Assembly (NCBI RefSeq): GCF_900104395.1 | Contig: NZ_FMXX01000010.1 | From: Fusobacterium_C necrophorum | GTDB taxonomy: Bacteria; Fusobacteriota; Fusobacteriia; Fusobacteriales; Fusobacteriaceae | DNA: 64,000 nucleotides | Strand: one strand, 5' to 3' | Shown: piece by piece, positions 16,732-25,577 of the stretch | Layout of the letters: each line of letters opens with the position of its first letter | Position numbering within the stretch: position 1 is the stretch's first letter | The notes under the pieces: generated by a model | Database searches by the model: none | Seen by the model: only the letters and a program-made list of their open reading frames with translations | What the model was told of the DNA's origin: nothing | Program-made: the position numbers and the translations under genes

Positions 16732-17247
16732 TTAATCCCATTCATATTTTTTTGTGAATTCTTCCCAAGACTTTGAAAATTCTTTATTTTTAAATGCTTC
16801 CTTGAGACCGGAGAGTTGTTTCAATCGAAATACTTCATCTCCATCCATTCCCAACATTTCTGCAATTTCTGTATCTGTCTTTCCTTCTCCAACCAACCTG
16901 ATAACTATTTTGGACATATCTAAAACTTGATGTGTTCCTCTCGCACGGTTAAATTGAATCGTTGCAGCTATCCTTTTAACAATGTCATGTTCTAAAATAA
17001 CTACCGGTATTTCTTTTATATTTAATTTTTTTGCAACCATATAGCGATGAAATCCATCTACGATACAATACTTGTTATTTTCATCTTTTATAACTGCTAT
17101 TGGATAGCAAAATCCATTTTCTATAATTGAAATTTCCAATAATTTCATTTCAGGTGCTGCCACTATATTAGGATTATAATCATTAGCATAAACTTCATCT
17201 ATAGGGACTAACTTTGTTTCCATCGCCAAAATTTTAACTTTTTGCAT
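16732..17247 (-). CDS. ParB/Srx-fold protein, IbrB/YbdM-like
   Basis: About 171 residues. The ParB-like N-terminal domain is clear: LVPIDEVYANDYNPN, then ENGFCYPIAVI, YCIVDGFHRYMVAKKL and IPVVILE, where GFHR is the GxHR nucleotide-binding/nuclease motif. A helix-turn-helix-like segment (KTDTEIAEMLGMDGDEVFRLKQLSG, read as short helices) follows. The start overlaps the end of the PAPS-reductase-like gene; I chose the ATG at 17247 because of the nearby GGA spacing, and 17268 is possible. In E. coli and phages such a protein (IbrB/YbdM) is encoded with the DUF3440 protein IbrA/YbdN. Confidence 0.78.
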   Translation of the reverse strand: MQKVKILAMETKLVPIDEVYANDYNPNIVAAPEMKLLEISIIENGFCYPIAVIKDENNKYCIVDGFHRYMVAKKLNIKEIPVVILEHDIVKRIAATIQFNRARGTHQVLDMSKIVIRLVGEGKTDTEIAEMLGMDGDEVFRLKQLSGLKEAFKNKEFSKSWEEFTKKYEWD

Positions 17248-18508
17248 CACTTTTATCCAACCTTTCATTAAAATATATTATTTTATTTTCTATTTCATCT
17301 TTTTCCAACATTGCCTTTAATTCGGCATCATCTCGTTTCGTTTGAGAAAAGGATAATCCTCTGCCATAATAATCATTTTTTAAGATCATTTTTGCACATC
17401 TTCTCCATGAAGCTATTTTCTTTTGAGATTCTAAATGTTTCGGTCCAAAGTCCCGCATTGGCATACTTTTTTTCACTTCATACCACTCAATAAATCTCTC
17501 AATTTTTCTTGCATAGTGAATCATTAAATCATAATTTTTGATTCCTATACTCTCTAAGAGAAAAATCGTGTATTCTTGCCAAGTTAAATGACTTGGTTTT
17601 TCCAACTTCATATACCCAAGAGCTAAACTCTTAGCATAAATGTTTCCAAAATTGACTCCCCCAACTCTTATTAAAAGTTTTGACCATGTTTCCGGTTCTA
17701 TTGCTTTAAACTGATTTAATCCTTTTCTTTGGTCATCTCCATAAGGCTGACAGATCCTTGCCTCGTGAATAGATAGTCCAGACTTGTAAAGTAGTTCATA
17801 CAATTTATTATATTTCAAATCAAATTTAGAAACGGCTATCCATATATCTCTTGTTTCCCAATCATAAATAGGATAAAAATTATAAATTGGAAGATTCCAT
17901 GGAGTTTGTACTCGAGTTGTCCAATTACAATCTTTCCATTTTTCTTTTCTGAGGGATACAATTGCTCTAAAACGATTAAAACTTTCATTTGTTCTAATAG
18001 CAACACCACACATAACTGGTTTGTCGTGGTTTTTTTGATACCATTTTGCAAAAGATACAATGAATGTTTCAAATTGCATACCGCTTATAAAAAAATCCCA
18101 GCCGTATTTAGAAAGATAATTTTCCTCATTGATACAATCTTTAGGCATATCTCTTATCCAAAATTCTTTCTGTCTTTTATCCCAACAAAGCCAATGGGTA
18201 CTTAATTGACTTACTGAATTTCTTAAAACTAATGGTAGGCAAACCCAATAAAATTCATCAATTTGACTTAAATTTCTGAGCTCCTTTACGTGTTCAATGG
18301 TATATTTATAATTTCCTTCCAAATCAATAAATAATACATCAAATTTTTTATTTTTCTTTTTCGCAACCAGATTTGCCAATTGTAACATAACAGAGCTGTC
18401 TTTACCGCCAGAAAATGAAAAGTATACGGCAAAATTTTCTGAAAAAATTTTTTCTAATCTTTCAATGGTAGCATCATAGACATTCTTTACTACATAGACT
18501 TTTCCCAC
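17234..18508 (-). CDS. PAPS-reductase-superfamily protein, DUF3440 (IbrA/YbdN-like)
   Basis: A 424-residue ATP-pyrophosphatase-fold protein. The PP-loop SFSGGKDSSVM is at about 31-41. Further family features are FIDLEGNYKYTIEHV, THWLCWDKRQ, RTNESFNRFRAI, YPIYDWETRDIW and RICQPYGDDQRKGL, all as in DUF3440. These proteins use adenylated or phosphosulfate-type chemistry, but the substrate is unknown. IbrA with IbrB activates eib genes in E. coli, and homologues often lie on prophages. The start is a GTG 9 nt after GGGGGAGG. It forms an overlapping pair with the ParB-like gene. Confidence 0.82.
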   Translation of the reverse strand: MGKVYVVKNVYDATIERLEKIFSENFAVYFSFSGGKDSSVMLQLANLVAKKKNKKFDVLFIDLEGNYKYTIEHVKELRNLSQIDEFYWVCLPLVLRNSVSQLSTHWLCWDKRQKEFWIRDMPKDCINEENYLSKYGWDFFISGMQFETFIVSFAKWYQKNHDKPVMCGVAIRTNESFNRFRAIVSLRKEKWKDCNWTTRVQTPWNLPIYNFYPIYDWETRDIWIAVSKFDLKYNKLYELLYKSGLSIHEARICQPYGDDQRKGLNQFKAIEPETWSKLLIRVGGVNFGNIYAKSLALGYMKLEKPSHLTWQEYTIFLLESIGIKNYDLMIHYARKIERFIEWYEVKKSMPMRDFGPKHLESQKKIASWRRCAKMILKNDYYGRGLSFSQTKRDDAELKAMLEKDEIENKIIYFNERLDKSDAKS

Positions 18509-18587
18509 AACATTTTACCTCCCCCAAAAAACGTAATTGATAAATACTTGATTGAAAAGTTATTGTGATAAAAAACTTTTCATATGT

Positions 18588-18629
18588 ATTATAGCATATA
18601 TCTAAAATTTTCTTAAATTTTAGATATAT
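18588..18629 (-). promoter_or_regulatory. Promoter with a 15-bp-arm palindromic operator for the ibrA-like operon
   Basis: On the minus strand TATAAT occupies 18588-18593. Immediately upstream is a perfect inverted repeat: ATATATCTAAAATTT (18596-18610), TCTT, and AAATTTTAGATATAT (18615-18629). A -35 of TTAAGA at a 17-bp spacing would sit in the middle of the palindrome, so a bound dimer would block RNA polymerase. No linked regulator is obvious. Confidence 0.6.
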
Positions 18630-18685
18630 CTCATAAACTCTTTCTTTTTTATCCGGATAGTATTTTGTCAAGTACTTTTTTATAT

Positions 18686-20062
18686 TTATGAAGACTTTTC
18701 TGTAATATATTTTTTATTATTTCTATGAACAATAAAAACGGCTAAAAGAAAAGAAAATACGTCAGAAACAGGTTGTGATAAATAGATTCCAAATTCTCCA
18801 TAGAAATTGCTAAGTAAGTACAATAGAGGAATATAAAAAATACCTTGCCTTGAAATGGAGATGAACAATGACCAAAAATATTTCCCTATGTTTTGCATTA
18901 ACATACTGCTGACTGCAAAATATCCTAAAAGCGGCATGGAGATACATTGCATTCTGAGTATTTGTACGCCTATCAAAATGACTTCATCATCTTTTGACAG
19001 CATTCTAATAAAATGTTCTGAAAAAAGGTATAACAATGTTGCAGATAGTATTAAAAATATAGTCCCTACCACAACTGTCAATGTAAAAGCTGATTGAACC
19101 CTATCATATTTTTTCGCACCATAATTCATTGCACAAATGGGTTGAAATCCCTGCCCCCATCCAATCATAATCATATAAGCGATGGCAACAATCCTTGAAC
19201 TTACAGTGAATGCTGCAATAATACTATCTCCATAACTTGCCGCCACTCTGTTCAATAAAACTAAGGAAATACTTGTAATCACCTGTCTCGAAAAATTTGG
19301 CATTCCTCCCACGAGAATATGATAGATACGTTCTTTACTACAGGTTACATTTTTCCAAGAAATGGAAAAACTTTCATTTCTTTTTGCTAAGATAGTCAAA
19401 GAAATACAACTCACTATTTGTCCGGTTAACGTTGCATATCCGGCTCCAACAAATCCAAATTTCAGTCCAAATATAAAGATCGGATCCAATATCATATTAC
19501 TAAATATACCCAAAAGCAAGCCTATCATTCCATCTTTCACATTTCCACAAAGTCGTAGTTGATTGTAAAGAGTCGTAGAATACAAACTAAATGGAATACC
19601 GATGATAATTACTTTCAAGTATTCCATCGTAAATTTAAGCAAATGCTCGGAAGCATTTCCACCGATAAATTTCGATAGGTCCAACAGAAAAATCCATGAA
19701 AAAACAGTGATCAGAAATCCGATGAAAATCGAAAAAGCAATTGCTAGAGAAGATATCACGGCAGCTTCTTTGTCATCTTGTTCTCCAAGTTTTTTAGACA
19801 TAATATTTCCGCTACCATAGCCAAACCAAAAGCCGACAGCTTGAATCATGCTTACAAAGCTAAATACGACACCGATAGCAGCTGTCATGGATTTGTTATC
19901 TAAAAGTCCAACAAAAAATGTGTCTGTCAAAGTATAAATCATCACGATTAACATTCCAATGATTGTTGGAACTGACATCCTTATCAGCAAAGGCAATATT
20001 GGTTTATTTAAAATATTTAATCTTGTCAATTCTTTTTGATCTATTTCATTTTTTGAACTCAT
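18686..20062 (-). CDS. MATE family multidrug efflux pump
   Basis: A 458-residue protein with 12 hydrophobic helices, two homologous halves, and MATE features such as RMSVPTIIGMLIVMIYTLTD (N-terminal helix) and GWGQGFQPICAMNYGA in the second half. It is the last gene of a TetR - PEP-enzyme - MATE operon, starting 1 bp after the PEP-enzyme stop, so it is probably translated with it. Such pumps expel cationic or aromatic drugs by Na+ or H+ antiport. Pairing with a drug-modifying-type enzyme suggests a resistance cassette. Confidence 0.9.
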   Translation of the reverse strand: MSSKNEIDQKELTRLNILNKPILPLLIRMSVPTIIGMLIVMIYTLTDTFFVGLLDNKSMTAAIGVVFSFVSMIQAVGFWFGYGSGNIMSKKLGEQDDKEAAVISSLAIAFSIFIGFLITVFSWIFLLDLSKFIGGNASEHLLKFTMEYLKVIIIGIPFSLYSTTLYNQLRLCGNVKDGMIGLLLGIFSNMILDPIFIFGLKFGFVGAGYATLTGQIVSCISLTILAKRNESFSISWKNVTCSKERIYHILVGGMPNFSRQVITSISLVLLNRVAASYGDSIIAAFTVSSRIVAIAYMIMIGWGQGFQPICAMNYGAKKYDRVQSAFTLTVVVGTIFLILSATLLYLFSEHFIRMLSKDDEVILIGVQILRMQCISMPLLGYFAVSSMLMQNIGKYFWSLFISISRQGIFYIPLLYLLSNFYGEFGIYLSQPVSDVFSFLLAVFIVHRNNKKYITEKSS

Positions 20063-20063
20063 A

Positions 20064-22544
20064 TTAACAACCCTTTACAATACCTGTATTACCATCCACT
20101 TCTATGGTATCTCCGTCTTTCAATTTTGTAGTTGCAAATCCTACTCCAAGAACTGCCGGAATATTAAACTCTCTTGCGACAATTGCGGCATGACTTAAAG
20201 CGGATCCGGTATCTGCTACAACAGCACTTGCTAATTTAAATAAGGGAGTCCATTCGGGATCTGTAAAATGACAAACCAATATATCGCCTTTTTTCATTTT
20301 ATAAAATTCTTCCGGACTATTGATGACACACACTCTTCCAACGCTAATCCCGACACTTCCGCTTACTCCTTTTAGAACATCTCCATTTGTTTTAAAAATT
20401 AACAACTTGGAAGCATCCCATACTTTCATTGCCAGAGGAAATTTTTCATTTCTCCTATTTATTTTTTCTTTGTCTGCTTCATTTAGCTTTCCTCTATCCA
20501 TTGCTTCCAAGAGTTCTCTATAAAACAGATTGGCGACTCCGACTTCATAATTTACATCACCAAGAAGGATGGTATTGATTCTTTTTACACATTGTCTTAC
20601 ATAATAAAATAAAGTTTCCCAAAGATATTGACTTTCTTCACGAACCACATGAAAATGTCGAAAATATTTTATTTGTTTTTCTATCTCCGGATACTGAGTT
20701 CCATAAATTTCCTCTATACTTTTCATCAAGTTAGAAAAGTCTTTCGCCTCCTCCCTCTTATCGCTATTTTCATCCGCATCTAATATCGGTCTTACTATAT
20801 TTAGCAATCTGTCAGGCTCTTCCATAAATGTTTTTGCAGCCAAACAATAACAGTTATAATCGGATTTGAAGCCGTTATTTTCCATAAATTTATCTGTTAT
20901 CTGTTTAAACTTCTCATACTTTTCACACAATGTTCGGAAAGCTTCTCCGGAAAGAACAGCTTTTTTTAAGCTTTCCTCTTTTCTTATCTCGTAAGCTATT
21001 TTATAGATGTCATTGGCAACTACTGATGTTCTATTCTCTAAATCCCAATAAAAATCAAAGGAGGAATACTTTTTATTTATTTTTTTTATTATTTTATCAA
21101 ATTTCTTGTTATTTAAAACGGAGGGGAATAAAGCATATTTAAATCTGTCATAAGCAAGTTTTTGTAAGAGAATATAGCTTTCTTCCATGAACTTTTTACC
21201 TTCCTCTAATGTCATATTCTCAAAATTGAAAGCCTTCATTTTTTCTATTTCAGCTTGATATCTCTTCAAAAAATCCTTGCATTTATCAGAGCAAGCATGG
21301 AAATCTTTCATCTCTTTCAAAAGCTTAAAAAATTGAAATATATTTTTATTGATTCTTTTTCCCCTATCAGAAAAAGTTTGTATGCCATCGTCATCTATGA
21401 TTGGATTTCTTGGTAAAACGATTCCGGCTTCTAGTAAAATATTCATTTTCTGATCGTTGATTGCCGTTAAATAGTCAAAATCAAGGACTCTATGTGCAAA
21501 GGGTATTTTTTCCAAAAGGAATGCCATTATTTCTCGTGTACTTTTATTTATTTTTTTTCCCTTTGTATATTTTTCCACGAAATGATCCTCTGCTATAGTA
21601 TTTACAGCATTTTTCAATGTAGTAATCGCTCTCGCCTGTAAAATATACACAACGTCATTTTGAATAGCCCATTCAATATCCATAGGTACCCCGTAATGCT
21701 TTTCTATTTCCAATCCATATGTTATAAGCATAGATAGCTCCCTATCGTTTAATGCACGATTTTTTCTTTTATCGGCACTGACTGCCACTTCCATGGTTCC
21801 TTGATCGCCATATATAATCTGTGTTTCTTTACTACCGATATGTATTTCCACTATATTTCCTGATTTATCGACAATATAACTATCTGCGGTTACTCTTCCG
21901 CTTACCACACTTTCCCCTAAGCCAAAACTGGCATTGATTTGCATTTCATCTTCTTTTTTGTTCACAGGATTCACAGTAAACAAAACTCCTGCTTTTTCAC
22001 TCTCTACCATTTCCTGAACGACAACTGCAATAGAAACCGCATTTTGATCATAGCCTTGATGGAATCTATAGCTTACAGCTCTATTTCCCCAAAGTGAGGC
22101 ATAACAATTCCGTACTTGATTTAATACATTTTCTATGCCTTGTACATTTAAAAAGGTATCTTGTTGCCCTGCGAAACTCGCATCCGGTAAATCTTCCATG
22201 GTTGCCGATGAACGCACGGCAACTCTTATACTATCTCCCAGATTACAATATTTTTCTCTTATTGCTTTCTCCAATTTTTCCGGAAATTTTCCGGACTTTA
22301 TTTTTTCTCTAAAATCATCAGCCATATTTAATAAAATATTTTCATCGTTTCCTGCTTTTTGAATTCTATTTTGAATCAGAACATCAATACCATTTTCTTT
22401 TAAAAACTCTTGATATGCCTCTGCCGTGATAACAAAGCCATTGGGAACATTTATTTTGGCAGCAGCCATTTCTCCGAGATTCGCTCCCTTTCCTCCCGCA
22501 ATGAATACATCTTCTTTTTTTATTTCTTTAAAATCCAGTATCAT
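20064..22544 (-). CDS. PEP-synthase/rifamycin-phosphotransferase-like enzyme
   Basis: An 826-residue, three-part enzyme. The N-terminal ATP-grasp (PPDK_N) domain (about 1-320) has GGKGANLGEMA, RSSATMEDLPDASFAGQQDT and DIEWA. The middle domain (about 330-740) has no clear match to PEP synthase. The C-terminal swivelling domain has HFTDPEWTPLF and TGSALSHAAIVAREF with phosphocarrier His785. The TDPxWTPLF motif and overall length fit rifamycin phosphotransferases and related drug kinases better than true PEP synthase, which keeps a PEP-binding barrel after the His domain. No such barrel is present here. The drug substrate is unproven. It lies between a tetR and a MATE gene. Confidence 0.72.
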   Translation of the reverse strand: MILDFKEIKKEDVFIAGGKGANLGEMAAAKINVPNGFVITAEAYQEFLKENGIDVLIQNRIQKAGNDENILLNMADDFREKIKSGKFPEKLEKAIREKYCNLGDSIRVAVRSSATMEDLPDASFAGQQDTFLNVQGIENVLNQVRNCYASLWGNRAVSYRFHQGYDQNAVSIAVVVQEMVESEKAGVLFTVNPVNKKEDEMQINASFGLGESVVSGRVTADSYIVDKSGNIVEIHIGSKETQIIYGDQGTMEVAVSADKRKNRALNDRELSMLITYGLEIEKHYGVPMDIEWAIQNDVVYILQARAITTLKNAVNTIAEDHFVEKYTKGKKINKSTREIMAFLLEKIPFAHRVLDFDYLTAINDQKMNILLEAGIVLPRNPIIDDDGIQTFSDRGKRINKNIFQFFKLLKEMKDFHACSDKCKDFLKRYQAEIEKMKAFNFENMTLEEGKKFMEESYILLQKLAYDRFKYALFPSVLNNKKFDKIIKKINKKYSSFDFYWDLENRTSVVANDIYKIAYEIRKEESLKKAVLSGEAFRTLCEKYEKFKQITDKFMENNGFKSDYNCYCLAAKTFMEEPDRLLNIVRPILDADENSDKREEAKDFSNLMKSIEEIYGTQYPEIEKQIKYFRHFHVVREESQYLWETLFYYVRQCVKRINTILLGDVNYEVGVANLFYRELLEAMDRGKLNEADKEKINRRNEKFPLAMKVWDASKLLIFKTNGDVLKGVSGSVGISVGRVCVINSPEEFYKMKKGDILVCHFTDPEWTPLFKLASAVVADTGSALSHAAIVAREFNIPAVLGVGFATTKLKDGDTIEVDGNTGIVKGC

Positions 22545-22571
22545 AGCTATCTCTCCTTTCTCTTCGACGGA

Positions 22572-23168
22572 TTATGTTTCTATGTATCTACAAACAATTC
22601 CGGAGATGTAAATATACAATACTTCGTCAAAAGTATTTTTATTAAAATGTTGATTATGGCAACATAATAGAAAGCTACCTATAAAAGCATTGGATAAACC
22701 TTGCTTATCAACACTTTTTACCACTTTGTTTTCTTCCCAATATTCTATCAATCTGTCCAAAAAATTACTATACAGACTTTCCATTCTGTTTCCTTCTTTA
22801 AATTCATGACTTAGAAATATTTTAAAAGCATCTCTATAAATGGACTGATTTCTGATTTTTTTTGCAAGATCTATAGAGCCATTATAAATCACATCGGAAA
22901 GAAATTTTTGTGGATTCTCTAAAGAATGAGAAATTTCTTTTTCAATAGTATCCAATTTTTGTATTAACCTATATGCCATTAAGTCCATAATAAGAGCTTC
23001 TTTATCTTTCCAAAAATTATAAAAGCTCCCTTGGGCTATCCCTACTCTTTTCGTTAATTCTGAAATATTTAATGATTTTGTACCTTTGTCATGAAATAAA
23101 TCAAGGGCTGTTTCCATAATCTTTTCCTTAATTTTCAGCTTTTCTTCCTTCGTAAATGCCTTTGCCAT
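22572..23168 (-). CDS. TetR family repressor of the PEP-enzyme/MATE cassette
   Basis: 198 residues. The helix-turn-helix is in the first 55 residues: ALDLFHDKGTKSLNISELTK, then VGIAQGSFYNFWKDKEAL. The C-terminal part (about 60-198) is the divergent ligand-binding domain. It is the first gene of its operon and ends 27 bp before the PEP enzyme. TTGGAGG precedes the ATG. Two near-identical palindromes flank its promoter, so autoregulation with drug-induced release is likely. Confidence 0.88.
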   Translation of the reverse strand: MAKAFTKEEKLKIKEKIMETALDLFHDKGTKSLNISELTKRVGIAQGSFYNFWKDKEALIMDLMAYRLIQKLDTIEKEISHSLENPQKFLSDVIYNGSIDLAKKIRNQSIYRDAFKIFLSHEFKEGNRMESLYSNFLDRLIEYWEENKVVKSVDKQGLSNAFIGSFLLCCHNQHFNKNTFDEVLYIYISGIVCRYIET

Positions 23169-23192
23169 TTTTTAACCTCCAAGACTTATAAG

Positions 23193-23230
23193 CATATCTA
23201 TGAATATTTTATATTTTATTCATAGATATG
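23193..23230 (-). promoter_or_regulatory. TetR operator O1 (overlaps the -10)
   Basis: CATATCTATGAATA (23193-23206) and TATTCATAGATATG (23217-23230) are perfect 14-bp arms with a 10-bp spacer. The core is ATGAATA-N10-TATTCAT. Confidence 0.7.
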
Positions 23231-23256
23231 ATAGCTCTAAGAATTGAAAAAGTCAA
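23228..23256 (-). promoter_or_regulatory. Promoter of the tetR operon
   Basis: On the minus strand TTGACT (23251-23256) and TATCAT (23228-23233) have a 17-bp spacer. The -35 is inside operator O2 and the -10 touches O1. Confidence 0.7.
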
Positions 23257-23287
23257 TGAATATTTTTGAAAATATTCATTGACTTTT
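23248..23287 (-). promoter_or_regulatory. TetR operator O2 (overlaps the -35), possibly also a terminator
   Basis: A 40-bp palindrome with 19-bp perfect arms and a TG centre. It contains the same ATGAATA-N10-TATTCAT core (23256-23262 and 23273-23279) as O1. As RNA it could also end transcription coming from the TonB receptor gene. Confidence 0.65.
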
Positions 23288-23394
23288 ACCCAATAGAAAG
23301 AGAATACTTTATACAAGCGTATATAAAAACTCTGTAAATTTTAAATCTCTAAACCTCTTTTGAAAACTCTTCATCAAGCATTTGATAAAGAATC

Positions 23395-25380
23395 CTAAAA
23401 CTGATATCGAAATCCCATATAAAAATTTCTTCCATCTCCCGGATAATATGCTATTTTAGGGCTTGGATAGGGATTTATCGCTATCGTATCCGCATATCTT
23501 TCGTTCAACAGATTTTTAATTCCTCCATAAATCTCAATTCCATTATCAAACTTATACGATGCGTTCATATTCAAAGTTACATAGGAATTATCTTTTCCAA
23601 GAATATTCTCGAAATCATCTTCTGCATACATTTTGGATTGATAATATAAGTCTGCATTTATTAAAAATTGTTCTGAAAAACGATAAGCTGCCCCCAGATT
23701 CAAAATCCAATTTGGCACCGTAACAAAGCTTTTTCCTTTATAGGGTCCACTCACAATTTTGGGATTAACATAAGAAATATTTTCTTTCAAAACGAATTTC
23801 CCAAGATAATGGCTTAATGCTAACTGTGCCCCAATCCGTCTTACTGTTCCATCAAAATTTCTACTTTTGATACGCAACATATCTCTCGTATCATAATAAA
23901 CTTCATTTTTTGCATTCATATAAAAAATAGAGGAGGAGATTAAGGTATTTTTGAAATAGTCTCTCATTCCTATCTCAAAAATATCACTTTTTTTACTCTT
24001 TACCTCTCCATACCAAATTTTAGCATCTTCTATTGTTGGAGTTCTAACAGCCCTTGTGTAATTGAAATACATATTTCCTGTATCAGAATATAAATAATTT
24101 ACTCCCAATTCAAAACTATTGTTATTAGAAGAACGCGAAGAAACTGGATTTGCTTCTGATAAATAGTAAAGATTTCTATAGGCTTTGGAAGTATAATCAT
24201 ATTCTACTCTTTCTCTTCTGTATCCTTGTGAAAATTCCCATTTTCCATTGGAAAATTTATTCATAAAATAGAATGCCATAGCTTTTCTCTTATCATCTGG
24301 GGCTTTTTTATGATTTGTAATAAGGGGACTCTTAAAGACACGTTTTCCATTTTTATAATCTCCTCCAAAAATAAGATAACTATTTTTTCCATAGCGATAT
24401 TTTAATTGTGGTTTGATAAAATACTCGGAAGAAATTTGATTCAAAAGGATACTCTTGTCTTGGTGATGTCCTCCAATAAGTGAAAATTCTAAATTTTCTT
24501 TCAATGCTTTCTGATAAGATAGATTCCAAACATCAGATATATTTTTCACTTCCCTTCCAAAACCGCCGGTTTGTTTTGGATTGTCTTGAAATTGTTTTTT
24601 ATCCAAAGAACCGGCAAAGATGTCTCTATTTTCAGTATGATTGTAGCGTAATTCTATATTTCCATCTTGTAAGTCATACTTTCCGCTAAACCAAACAGAA
24701 TATTTCTTATCCGCTCGATTTCGGTAATCAAGGTACTGTCCTGTCCAATCCATTCCATGATACCTGTCCCGATAATCCATAGAGGAATATCCAGAATAGG
24801 AAGCATTCACCGATAATTTTTCTCCCACTTTCATTCCATAATTGATATTGGCTCGTTTAGTCTTCCAAGAAGCAAGTTCCAGATTGACACTTCCAAAATA
24901 TTTCTTATTCTTAGGGGATTTTGTGATGATATTTACCATTCCACCAACGGCACCATCCCCATACATAAGAGCTCCTCCTCCTTGAATAATTTCAATTCTT
25001 TCCACTTCATTGATAGGAATGGAGTTGATATCAAATACAATAAGTCCATTCAAAGGAACCCCGTTTAGAAGAAGAAGACTGGAACTGATACTGGAAGCCA
25101 TTCCTGTTCCTCTTAAGTCAATAATGGGAGCAGAACCATCTATTCTTCTGACTATCACTCCCGGAATTCCTTTGAGAGCTTCCTCTATGGTCGAGGCTCC
25201 TTTCTCTTTAATTTCTTTTTCTGTCATCACTCTTACATTTCTTGCTGTCTTTCGAGCAGATGTTCCAAAGGATTCCGTACTCACAATGGTTTGTTCTAGG
25301 GTCAGCACCGGATTTTCCTCTGCAAAAGCCATATTCACTCCAAATACTAAAAAGCTTGCCAATAAAAAATTTTTTCTCAT
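23395..25380 (-). CDS. TonB-dependent outer-membrane receptor (siderophore/haem type)
   Basis: 661 residues from the ATG at 25380, which has GGAGG 5-6 nt before it; an earlier in-frame ATG at 25395 lacks one. The signal peptide MRKNFLLASFL...AFA is followed by mature EENPVL. The plug domain (about 40-150) shows KTARNVRVMTEKEIKEKGA, PIIDLRGTG, LLLNGVPLNG, ERIEIIQGGGALMYGDGAVG and NIITK. A 22-strand-type barrel follows, ending in GFRYQF with terminal Phe, the BAM recognition residue. It probably imports a ferric siderophore or similar ligand. The adjacent AraC regulator and paired ABC genes support this. Ligand unknown. Confidence 0.9.
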   Translation of the reverse strand: MRKNFLLASFLVFGVNMAFAEENPVLTLEQTIVSTESFGTSARKTARNVRVMTEKEIKEKGASTIEEALKGIPGVIVRRIDGSAPIIDLRGTGMASSISSSLLLLNGVPLNGLIVFDINSIPINEVERIEIIQGGGALMYGDGAVGGMVNIITKSPKNKKYFGSVNLELASWKTKRANINYGMKVGEKLSVNASYSGYSSMDYRDRYHGMDWTGQYLDYRNRADKKYSVWFSGKYDLQDGNIELRYNHTENRDIFAGSLDKKQFQDNPKQTGGFGREVKNISDVWNLSYQKALKENLEFSLIGGHHQDKSILLNQISSEYFIKPQLKYRYGKNSYLIFGGDYKNGKRVFKSPLITNHKKAPDDKRKAMAFYFMNKFSNGKWEFSQGYRRERVEYDYTSKAYRNLYYLSEANPVSSRSSNNNSFELGVNYLYSDTGNMYFNYTRAVRTPTIEDAKIWYGEVKSKKSDIFEIGMRDYFKNTLISSSIFYMNAKNEVYYDTRDMLRIKSRNFDGTVRRIGAQLALSHYLGKFVLKENISYVNPKIVSGPYKGKSFVTVPNWILNLGAAYRFSEQFLINADLYYQSKMYAEDDFENILGKDNSYVTLNMNASYKFDNGIEIYGGIKNLLNERYADTIAINPYPSPKIAYYPGDGRNFYMGFRYQF

Positions 25381-25415
25381 TTTTTCCTCCTTCATTATAA
25401 ATCCTTGTTATATTC

Positions 25416-25444
25416 TTTATATTACATAGTTCTTCTATAAACAA
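25416..25444 (-). promoter_or_regulatory. Probable promoter of the TonB receptor gene
   Basis: On the minus strand TTGTTT (25439-25444) and TATAAA (25416-25421) are 17 bp apart. The -35 is weak, as expected for an activator-dependent promoter. Confidence 0.5.
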
Positions 25445-25557
25445 GAGAAGGAGATTCTCTTCTAAAGAGTTTAAAAAGGAGTTTCCTCTCACAAAATATA
25501 AGACTTTTCGAAAAAATATTTTCATAAAAATATAAAATATTGTGACAGATATAAAAA

Positions 25558-25572
25558 ATATCATGATATAAA
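25558..25572. promoter_or_regulatory. Putative AraC-regulator box before the TonB receptor
   Basis: ATATCATGATATAAA contains the perfect palindrome ATATCATGATAT. The same 15-mer with one change occurs in the opposite orientation at 26613-26627, upstream of the araC gene. It lies about 110 bp from the receptor promoter, at the very end of the araC gene. Confidence 0.45.
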
Positions 25573-25577
25573 ATTGG

